A DNA stretch of 64,000 bases from Plazaster borealis (Eukaryota; Echinodermata; Asteroidea; Forcipulatida; Labidiasteridae): contig CM037463.1 in NCBI GenBank assembly GCA_021014325.1, forward strand, positions 1,426,001-1,490,000, read 5' to 3'. The notes beneath the pieces were generated by a model, which did not search any database, was not told the DNA's origin, and saw only the letters and a program-made list of their open reading frames with translations. This document shows positions 33,432 to 45,400 of this stretch, one piece after another (position 1 is the first letter of the stretch; each line of letters begins with the position of its first letter). Both the position numbers and the translations under genes were made by a program.

Positions 33432-36400
33432 CTTGTTTAATCAGATGAAGAAAAGAAATGGATTCATAACTTAGCAGGCCTCACCAATAACACTAGCCCG
33501 GCGTACATTGTCTAGTAAAAACTGCTGAGGGCTAGTAAACACCACTTCTCAACTTGCCCTGTGGGCAACTAAAAACTGTGCAACCTACTTGTTTACAACA
33601 CCCACATTTCTTCAGTTTCAGATGTGAATAACAAACTTTAAAAATATGTTTATTTATTTTTGAGTGTGTGAATGTAAGTAACTTCTTTTGACCATTAAAC
33701 TGGTTGTGATCGCTACCATTTATCAGAAAGATACACTGATGACAATACATGTTTCAAATCTGGGATATTAAACCTTCCAGGGGGCAAGTAAAATGCACTG
33801 TTCACTAGCCCCTTGGGCTACTTTATAAAAAGCTTAAGCAAAAGGCCTGCTTAGTTTCTTTTGATGTCAATAATTGTACAGGAAAAATATTTGAATTTAA
33901 AGAAAAAATATGAAAATTTCAACAAAAAACCCCATTTAGATCAATCTTATCCAATAAATTAAAACAAAAAGCATTCATTGAAATAATTATTTTCTATCCA
34001 ACATAATTGCTTCACAGCTAATATCAACACAATGTTTTTTACACTGCTCATTTCAAGGGTCAAAAAGAAAACATTTCAAGGGTCAAAAAGAAAACATTGC
34101 GGTAACACCATGTGTATATCTACTTTGCTGTGTAGATTTTTGTTCTTTGAGAACTTGTCTTGCTATGAATTCTACTGCCACAGTAGACTGACGATGACTA
34201 GAGCAAGCTAGTCGAAACATTGAGACCAATAAAGAACTCACTCCGGGGCAGTGAAGTTAATAACAAGAAGTCATCCCGATCCACTAAGCGAAATTAGTAG
34301 TCCCGACGAATTTCCTACCTTGTGCCCAGGTAGTAGTTCAGAAGAAGGACAGTTTTTTCAGAATTTGTTAGTCTCCCGAATTCTGAAAATCTACTCTGCA
34401 GCAGTAGAATAGTCTCCCGAATTCGAAAATCTACTCCGCGGCAGTAGAATACATAGCAAGACAAGTTCTCAAAGTTCTAACAAAAATCTACACAGCAAAG
34501 TAGATATACAAGTGGTGTTACCGCAAGCCAAATATACATTGATACCCCACCATGCAATGCCTCAAATCCTATAAAGAAAAAATTGTTGATTAAAATAAAA
34601 AACACTACAGTTCATTTTCCAATTTTAAATATTGGACTTACCTCAGCTGATTCCAAATCTTTGTTGTATGACTTTGGAGGAAACCTCATCGCCTATACAG
34701 AATAGGAATGTGATAAGTATCAATTAAGGAACTTTTAGCTTCAAATGCCCAAAAATGTTGATAAAAACTCTCAAAAAATTAAGCTGAATCCCAAATGGTG
34801 AATTTAATTTAACATCAATTTGTCACAAAAAGAGACAAATCTGTTTCAAGCTGGACTTGGACCAGGTACCTGTTGATTAATAAACCAGTGCTAAACCAAC
34901 TGAGCCATCAAGCCCCATAATACACTAAGTTGGATGCATCCTAAACATAATTTTGTCTTCAGTCCTTCCAAGTTGAAGCTATGAGTCAACTACAACATTA
35001 CATAAAGCACTGGAAATCAATAACAAGAGAGTATCAGAAAAGTAAATGGACAAAAATTCATCAATAAGGTTATTTATTGTATATATTCGTCAAATGCCAA
35101 ACTGAAGGCGGTAAAGCCCTACGACCAGCAGAAGGTCAGAAGCAATAAAAAGGCTTCTTTGAAAAAAACATCATCTTAAGACTTGCTTTTTCTATTAATA
35201 ATAACAATTATATTAAATAGTTAAAAAATGCCTTCCATGTCACATAGACACCACAAAGAGCTGAACAATTAAAAATCCACAAGTTACTCAGAAATACAGA
35301 TAAAAAGCAGTCAAAACAAAAGTCAAGTAATTTAAAATTAACACTAACAATTGAGTGATAAAAAAGTGATTCTTAAAAAGGTGGGTTTTCAAAGAGGTTT
35401 GAAAAAATGCGGAATTAATTTTTTTTGTAATGACTTATGAATGGCAAAAAATCAATTGAATTTTTACAAGAGGTTTTCTTGAAACACATTTTTGCACATT
35501 AATTGCTTTAAGGAACCTCTTGCCGGGCACACTTCGTTGACATACTGTCGGGAGATGCTGTGGTTTCATAAATTTGTGATTTTGATCATGTGGTGTGTTA
35601 TGGACGAGCTGTCAAGCGCACCGGATTCAAGCTCTGGTGTTTCTGATCACCAGAGTGTGGGTTCGAGTCCCGGTCTTGACACTTGTGTTCTTAAGCAAGA
35701 CACTTAATCATTATTGCTTCATCCTTCAAATGGGACGTAAAGCCGTAGATCCTGTGTGTTGTGTAATGCTTGTAAAAAGAACCCAGTAACACTTAATAAT
35801 AATAATAACAAACCGAATTTGTACAGCGCATATCACTGCAAAGTCCCTATGCGCTTTATAGGAATAAAGAAAACAACAAGATACAAAGACGGTGACTAGA
35901 TGTGTCTTAAGGCGAGTTTTCAATTGCTCAAGAGAAGGGGTTTGCCCCTGTGTTTCAGGCAGTGGCTGCTGAATGCGCCAGAGCACCCTTACAAGGTGTT
36001 ACATAAATTGATCTCACAATTCAAACTTCAAGAACCTACATAAAGCGCTTTATAAAATCTAGTATTTATTATTATGTAGGCTTACCTTGACAGCTTGATT
36101 GTGGATATCAAGGCAGAAGTTGATTCGCTGATGGAAGGCTGCCATTGGTTCTCTCGTTGAGTAAATATCTACAGTCTCCTTGGAGCGAACATAACCCTTC
36201 TCATGCTCTATAGTGGCTTCGATAACGCCATCTCGGATAGCCTGTCAGGACGGATAGTAATCATCACCAAAATTACTCTATGAGTCAAAATGATGCATCT
36301 TGAGTATGAAACCTAGCCAGTTTGTCAGACCTGGTTTCCTCAGCTATCAGGGTATTTGAGTGTGAAACCAGGCTTTCTACTTGTTCCCACCATACACTCT

Positions 36401-39400
36401 TGCTTTGCTGAGATGTAGAACAAAGAGCCATTCCAACAGCTTTATTCCATCCACGTACTGGATCTCTTTGAAACTCATTGCCTAGTGCATGTTTCCCTCC
36501 ATCCTACAATCTAGACTGTTTTAAGAAGAATATCAATTCCTACTTTCCGCTCGCCTGAGTTATTTTCATCTTCAATATTTTAATCTTGTAGCCTTTTACC
36601 AAGAGTGGCTTTCAACCTTTCAACCTCAATGACCTCTAGACCGTCCTCTTTTCCATTTGGCTTTCAGCAGGGAAAGAGCACATATATTTTTCTCCATTTT
36701 GTGGGGAGCATGGCTCGTACTATGCTCCTACAGTTTGTCATCAGGGAGGGATAATGTTAAAGAGCCCCCGGTGGGTATCTTTTGGGTCTATACCAAAGTC
36801 ATTCTGTCGGTAAGATTGTATTTCCGAGGGATAGAGTCATCGTTATTGTATTTAACAATGGAATGCTATGTGTTGACCTGTGACCTTCACATTGTAAACT
36901 ATTGAGTATAGTGTTTTGCTGTGCAGTGCTTTGAAGTACTATTATATTGTGTACTGCTACTTTCTTGTGAAGAATAAATTAATTGCTTGAGATTCATATT
37001 TTAAATTTTGAGATGTCATCGTGAAGATTTTGTATTTTTGGTGAATACTGATCCTTTTTTAGTAGAGGAAGGTTCCTCTTTCCTCCCCCCTCATCTGACG
37101 GGGACCAGATCACTTCAAAACCCTTTTATCTCTCCATCTATCAAAATGCAATGTTCTTACCTTAGCAACAATAAACTCGGCATCTTCAGGGCTTTCAAGT
37201 TGTAGCTTCTTGGCAATATCCGATAAGGAGATTCTGGAGTAGGAGAGGCTTATCATACGCACTCCTGTCTTGATCACATTATGATGAAGTCTTATGATGA
37301 GGGTGTATGTACCATCTGATTGGAACTTGGGCGCATATTCCTTAAGAGTCTGGTTGAACAGTTGCAGATTTCCTGTTCTCACACCTGATGACAAAAAAGA
37401 ATTACATATAAATAAATAAAAATCAAATTTTGCAAGTAACACAACCAATAATTTTTTTTTCAGGTGCTCTTAGTGCTGACCTAACATGGCAGGCAAACGA
37501 AATTGATTTTAAACCCTACTTTCTTGAAGATCCTAGTTTCCTTCTGATGGGGACTTATCTAAAGTTACTTGCATATTATTTATATATTTATTTACGGTAA
37601 GGTACCCAAGGGATCATCAAAAGTGTCTTGCACTTTAACTTCTAGCCCTAAAGAGAGCATGAGGAGAAAATGAATGCTCAGACTTGGTTGTGGCAGGAAA
37701 ACCTCAGAAGTTTTTAAATAGAACGAAAATCAACAATTAATACTTCATGAAGGAGATTTGAGGAATGTTAAAATTCATGATAAATGGCCCAGAACTTCCC
37801 AGATGTAATTGGTGCTGCAAAGCGTCTGTACAGCGTCTTTAAACCTCCTGGATTGCAATTCAGGAGGTTTACAGACGCTGTGCAGCACCAATTATACAAA
37901 ACTACAGGTTTGGCACAATGTGCACTCTTTATTTCTCCCTTAAATGACTGCTTTACTTCTTTCAAGAAAGTGTTGAAGGCTGAAGGAGATTTCGAGAAAA
38001 TCCAAAAATCAGGAACAAATCCTGAGAAATCATATGCCAGATCCTCATAAATGACAGTAAGGGAGGAATGCAAAACTAAACAGGCGGTAATTTGATATTA
38101 GCCTTGAGTTTTTTTAAAGGTTTTCTGGGGGTTATCCGGAATTCAACCCTTGAGTTACCGCTTGTTTAATTCTGCATTTCTCCCTCACACTACTCTTTGA
38201 AGTCAAGATATTAGTCTTACCCTGTGTAAGAAGCAAGTACGGAGCAAGTGCCTTCTGGTAAAACTTCTGTCTAAAGACAGCTCTGTCTGGAATCTCTCCA
38301 AGTAACAGCTGTACAGTTATAGCCAGCTTCTGAACCTACAAGGTGTTAGCAATAGTGTATATCAGTGTTGTCACTAGCCCAAATTTAGTGCCGGTCGGAA
38401 TTTTTTTTCAAGATGGTAAAATTCACGCTAAAAATGTGAAGTGAGCGTTGCAATAGATGCCATTGCAGTAAGCATCTCTTTTGATGAAACAATACATCAT
38501 AGCAGACAATGACAATTGCTATAATTTCTATCAAATTTTTAACAAAATATTTACTTAACGAAATGGCACCACCACCACCCCTACCTTATGCCTTAAAACT
38601 TAAGGCGTTAAACGAACCATGGATGAACGAACCATGGAGATACAGAAAATTCAACAAGCAGCTGACAACAAGATCGAGGCAACACGGCGATAGCGTGTTG
38701 AGCCTGCCAAGCTTCGTTCATTCATTGTACAGGATTATTCTATTATTCAATAGGTAAGTTTACCCCATGCTGCCAAGTTTGTCCGATTTATTGAAGATTC
38801 TCGCTGCGATAGCGGCATGATTATGAGCAAATGATGAACTCAAAACTTTTATATTGTATAAACAACAAATTAATAGGCTTGTCCACAATCAGCTGTCCAC
38901 AATATTACAGTAGAAGTTATCATACACAAGCGCCAATGGAATTGCACGTGTAGGCAAAGGGAAAATCACTATGAATGATCCGTCACTGCCAAACTTGGCA
39001 ATCGCCCAAACTATAGCACCTTGAGTGATACAGTTGGGGAGCCGCAACTACAGTTCGGATCGCCCATAGAGCTCTGACGGTAACCTCACTGCAATGAGAT
39101 ACTGCGATCCCAACTATAGTTGGGCGATTGTCAAGTTGGGGCGGAACTACTACACGTGAAAAGTTGCAGTCCCGCGAATAAGGTAGACGTTACGTAGCAC
39201 ATTGCTGCATATTTGCACGGTAGTTGATACGGTACAACCAGACCGGGACAAAATAAATTAAGTAGCACGAAAATGAGAAGTTATCAGTGAGTATTTGTCA
39301 GAAATTGTCAGGGACTGTCAGGAATGGATATTAAAACGAAACGCGATGTATTTTGTCATAAATACTGGAATTTATTGTTGGCTTCTGATGACAAAGTAAT

Positions 39401-42400
39401 GAAATATTCAGCATTGCCGGTCGAAATAGTGCCGGTCGGTAAAGCTGTTAGCAAGGAAAAGTGCCGGTCGGGAATCTCCGAGTGCCGGCAGGCCCGACCG
39501 GCACAGACCGGCGTAGTGACAACGCTGGTGTATATAGAATTAGCAACAGTGGTCAAGGCATGTGCTGCAGTATGCAGCGGGGTCACGGTTCACATCCCAC
39601 CTTAGCTGTCTGTAAGACTGATTAGAACTCAGTAAGGTTTGCCCCTTAACTTTTTCAGTGACAAGCCAGCGGGACCAGTTAGCTTGACGTTTAACTAGTC
39701 CACCAGCTTGTTCACTAATTCATAATTCATATTAAATAAGGCAGCGTTCTCTCTTAACAGTGGTCCGCTGGCCAAATTCTAGTTAAAACACCTGAGGACC
39801 AGTCAAAATTCTCTCCAAGTGGTCTAGGTAACTGGTTTAGTGATGAAAAGAACCCTTATTCAATGTGAAGTATGGACTAGTGAAAAAGCTGGCGGACTAG
39901 TGCAACAGCAAACTAACTGGTACCGCTGACTAGTCACTGACAAAGTAAAGGGCAATCCCTGTAGGGATGTTTTTACAACACTGACCTAGCCAGCCGGACC
40001 ACCTGAAGAGAATATTGACTGGTCCTCAGGTGTTTTAACTGGCATTTGACCAGCGACCACTGTTAAGGGAGAACACTAATCATGAAGCATTCAGTGCTTC
40101 ATAACTTGCTAAGTGAAGGGCAAACTGAAACTGGATAATCACATTCCCAATTTGAGAATGGCATTATCCAATAAATAACTCAGAAGAAAAATACACATTT
40201 AGCATGAAGAACAGATCTTCAGTCGATCAAATTTTCAAATTCTTATTCAAATCTTATAATTAATATTAATTGTGCTGTTAGAATGCATATACGAAACAAT
40301 AGTCAGTATTGACCGTTTTTCATTTCATATAATTCTACTGGCACTATAATCTTTGCCTAATACATGAACAAATTTCTTGGCCAGAAATTCTTGTAAACAA
40401 CTGGGGAAAAAATGGCATAAATCTTCCAAAACACCATAATAAAAAAAAACTGCAAAAAAAGCCAGTGTAACTTACTGTTTGTTTGAAGCCTAAAGCTGTG
40501 TATTGTGGTGCTTTACGTAAGGCTTGTAAGAGATTCTTGTGTGCCTCTGAGTATTCCAACTGGATGGCCTTAATACGACCTGAAAAATCAGAAGATGACA
40601 ACAAAAAAGTTATTTCATTCTCATCACAAGAAACAAATTCAGGGTTGTTGTTAACCTTGACCGTGCTTACCACCAAATTTAATCAGCAGGTTTGGGAGTA
40701 TTGTCATGGACTCCACACAGCAAACCCAAATCACTCATTCTCTGTGTCTGAGGGTAGGCATTCAGACAGCTGTAAGGACTTTTAAAGACTGGAACAAAGG
40801 TCCCCACAATGTTTTTCTTCGTTAAACTTGGTCCCCAAAGGGGAATTCTTCAGAAAAAATAGAATAACAATGGCAAGTCCCCACAACTGACTGTGTGAGG
40901 CTTCATGTAACAAAACACAGATGAACTGATTATGCCACAATCCACAGTTGAAGAGTTGGAAGTTGGAAAACAGTATTCAGGAATTAAGACAGAGTTGTAC
41001 TTGCAAATTAGTTGAATTGGGTTTTAGCTCTGTATCATTAACTCCAACTCCCTAGAGTGATTTACTGGAACCCTTCCTCACTCTGACAAAATCCAGCACC
41101 ATATGGTAACTCAACACTCTGATTATGGTGTTAAGCCTGATGCCATGCAAGCATAATCACAGTTTACTAGTGCAGCCCTCAGTCCAGTATTTTCAGTAAC
41201 TCAACACCCAAACTGTTGGACTCTGATTATGGTGGTATGCCTGATCCCATGTAAAGCATAATCAGTTTACTAGTACAGTCCTCACTCCAGCACCATTCAG
41301 TAACTCAACACCCAAACTGTTGGACAACACAACACGCAAAACCAGGTATACTTATGCAACAACACTCACCAAGGTAGTAGAGAAACCTTGCCCATTCATG
41401 GTTTGATGCCTCTTCAGGGAAGGTAGACTTGGCAACCAGTTTGTCAGCCTGATCGTACAGATTGTAATGGAGGTAGTTGCGCAGGAGCAGGTTCTGGAGG
41501 GTAGCTTGGGCTTCATTGTTGTGTCTGAGGGTGGAGGTGCGCAGTTTGGCATGCAGGAAACTAAAGACAGAAACCCAATGCAGGTAGGGGATTAGAGAAT
41601 CCAAAGTCTTTATGTTAGACTTCTGAAATTGACTACGTTTCAAAACAACGATAAGCAGTAACTATTACTTGTAAACTTGCGAGTACATTCATGTGTAAAT
41701 CTCTTTTGGAAGGAGTGTTGGCTCTGATAAGAGCCATTGGTGTGGTTCCCACGTTTTGAACAGTATACTCTGTTCGCCTTCAGGACAAAGAACGATGTTA
41801 AAAAGGGCAGTAATCTAATCACGACGGTTGGTCAAAGTGTACTAGAGGGGTACATTTACACATTCTGACTTGTCAGCAATTCGTCACCATGTACTCTTTT
41901 TCAATGCCTCTTATGATTCAGAAATCCATTCCACAATAATCCCTGGAAGTCTTGCATGGATTAAAAACTTTTTGGGGAACTTTTGATTCCCAACGCACAT
42001 TCTTTAATGTGTTAAGAATACAAATTTAACACTGTAACGTTCAAATACGTCTCAGACTTGAACAGTCTATTGGAGCAATTTAAAACCTCAAACTAGTTAG
42101 AACTGGTTTAAACCAGTTAGAACTGGTTGAAACTAGTACACACACCTCCTGACTTTCTCCAGCTGACCAGTGAACATTGCTTTAAAGTGTCAAGGAATAA
42201 AAATCAAACACTTCAAACATGTCAAATACTTGCACAGTCTAGTTAACCTCAAACTAGTTAAAACTGGTTTAAACCAGTTGGAACTGGTTTAAACTAGTAC
42301 ACACACACCTCCTGACTTTCTCCAGTTGACCCGTGAGCTCATACGCCCTGGAGTGGTAGAAGTAAGCCTTGGCAGAGAGTTGGTCTAGAGAGCGTCTATT

Positions 42401-45400
42401 CTGGGCATCAATCTTTGACATCAGAAGGTCTGAACACTTAACAGCCTGGTAAGGAAAATAAAATACAATTTGAAACAAATTATTTTCTTTGCAGTCAATG
42501 GCAAGGCAATCTTGCTTGTCTTCCACATTGTCTCCTCCTATATGAGGCTTAAAGGTATCGTACACGTTTGGTAATGACTCAAAACAAATATTAGCATAAA
42601 AACTTACTTGGTAACAAGCAACGGAGAGCTGTTGATAGTATAAAACATTGTAGGAAACGACTCCCTCTGAAGTAATGTAGTTTTTGAGAAAGAGGTAATT
42701 TCTCACTAAAATAATAAAAACTTCTTGCAAGAAGTTTTTATTCCTATACAAATTTGTTCAACAAGGGTGTTTTTTCTTTCATCATTTTCTTGCAACTTCG
42801 ATGACCAATTGAGCCCAAATTTTCACAGGCTTGTTATTTTATGCATATGTTGGGATACACCAAGTGAGAACACTGGTCTTTGACAATTTCCAAACGTGTT
42901 CAGTGCCTTTAAGGTTCAATTCTAATTTTGTTTCAACTCAATTGACCATATTTTTGACCGCATGAGGACGCTTTCATCAGGAAGTGTCTTGCATCACAAT
43001 TACAGTTTCATCTTACTTTAATTGCATGTATGTAATTTCTTGCATCAATGCCGAAAAACATAAACATAATAATAACAAAAATAAAGAAATTAAAAAACCT
43101 GAAACGTTTGTTTACTTGTTTTTCATCACGTGAAATTGGTCCACATACGCCCTCACACGATAAAAAATACGGCGAATTCAATACATCATTTATTTCCATA
43201 TTGATGCACAAAAGTAGACAAGGGACATTGATTTCATGGAAAGTGTCCAAAAGAGATTTTCGGCGATATATTTTAAAAACGCTACCACCTTTTGAAATGA
43301 AACTGTCACAGGTTAGTTTTATGGTAAATATATACAACTATATAGGATTGAAACAAACATTGGGTTCCAATTACCTAACGTATACAATCCCTTTAACAGC
43401 CAAAGTGAAGATAAATAAGAATTAGAAAACCTAGAAATGAAATCAAAATATTGATTTTGAAATAACGATTTTGTCTTGTCTATAATTATACCTCATCACA
43501 TCTCTTTGTATCAAGAAGGTGGACAACGACCAGAAGGTGAACGTAAACGTCAAGTTCAGGCAGAAGTTGACCATTGGAGGTTTTGCTACTCCGAGGACGA
43601 AAGATTATGTTGTTATCCGTTGTATCCATTGGCTGCATTTAACAAAAGGAAAAGAAGAACAAATTTGGTTGTTAAAATAACTCTCTGCGAGTCCTGGTTA
43701 CATAATCAAAAGACGTATCAAGAAATAAACCACAAGGGAAAATTACTGAGTAAATTTTAAATTAATTTTGGGTTGAACAAAGGAAAATTTACTAGAGCAG
43801 GATTTGAACTGCGACCTCCGGATTAGCATGCCGGAGCTCTACCTTCTGAGCCATCAAACCCTAATGTTGGTGGTCTCATTATTTTGTAAAGATCTTTAAT
43901 CGAACCACTGTAAATGCTACCATTTCTAGGACCTGGTTCATACCAGAAAATATTGCTTAACATATTTCTGCTTAGCAGAAATGAGCAGGATACCAGTCAC
44001 CAATTGTACACGTGACATGGTATTTTGGCTGGTAACCTTAGTCTGGTAAGCATATGTTAAATTTGCATTGGGGATAAAGAATATTGTTATTTGGTTTTAC
44101 CCGTACACAGATGTGTGTAAAGCACTGTATACTCAGTACTTTCCAGAGTTCTGTGAAAAAAAAGAAAAAAAGAAAAAAGAATCCCACTCGAGTAATATGC
44201 CTGTGATTTTTTTCACAGAACTTGGGAAAGTACTGAGTATACAGTGCTTTACACACATCGGTGTACGGGTAAAACCAAATAACAATAAGCATAATATTGT
44301 TGTGCTTATCTACTTTTTGTGCTTAAGCAACTCTATGAAATTGGGCCCTGATCTAACCTCGTCTAAGTATGTGATGAGATTCTCCCTGGCTGCACTTGCA
44401 TTAGAGAAGTAACCCATGATGAGTTTACGCAGTACTCCATGATTCAGTTTACGTCTTGATGAGGTCAATGCCCTTACGACCCTTGACATGTAGTTCTTTT
44501 CCTTGGAGGACACAGCTTTTTCTATGTGTTTAACATGCTCCTTGAAATCTGGGGGAAAATATATATATATAAAGTTCAAATAAAAAACAAACAAAAAGCT
44601 GCAAATTGTTTTATTAATTTTCAAATCTTAATTGGGATGCTATAATTCTGACAGACTACGCAGTTTTGCTAGAGTGTGGCCTAAATCCTACCATTTCCTC
44701 TTCTCATATGTCACTCCACACCAAGTCATTTGCAATTAGATTGGAAGGCCTGCCCCTGTGATAACCACTTATTATTTGGGCCTACTGGCCCCAGTCCTTG
44801 TGAATCCTTCACTTTGGTAATTTGATATAGAAGGAATTGGGACTGTAAGGGTAAATAGAGATAGACAATACTAGGCCTAGACAATACCTAACAGTGTAAA
44901 AAGATGGGTGAGACATGAAAAATATAATGAAATTATAAGAATGAAAACTTTGAAATGTTTAGTTAGAAACACTCAATTTGGTAGAGACATGGAGTTGAGT
45001 AACTACAACTTACAAAATACAAGCTATATATAAGCCTTTGCTTAAAAGTCATGAGTTTAATAAGAGGTTTTTAGAATGCACAATGCAAAGGAAATGATAA
45101 AAACATTTGCATGAATGAGTTAAAGTATTAAGTAATACAAAATAAAATATGCAGAATGAAAATCCAAAGTTGTTTTTGTTGAACATGTTGAATGATTGTT
45201 TGTAGGCTTTGCTTGTTTTGGAGATCAGTCAACAAAACAGTCTACACACTAGAATTAGAATAGAAGACTAAAATACACGTGTGAGCTGTCCAAGAAGAAA
45301 TTAGGCTCATTATTCAGGCATTACAAACTGTCCAAACTGTCTATCTGAAAAGAAATGGAAATCAACATCTCGACCCCCTGAAAAGTGAAAGAAAACCGCA

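Noticed and set aside
42269..42751. 160-codon minus-strand open frame
   Set aside because: It is PSMD3 exon 4 read through into the family A MITE in intron 3. Only 42309-42445 is coding.
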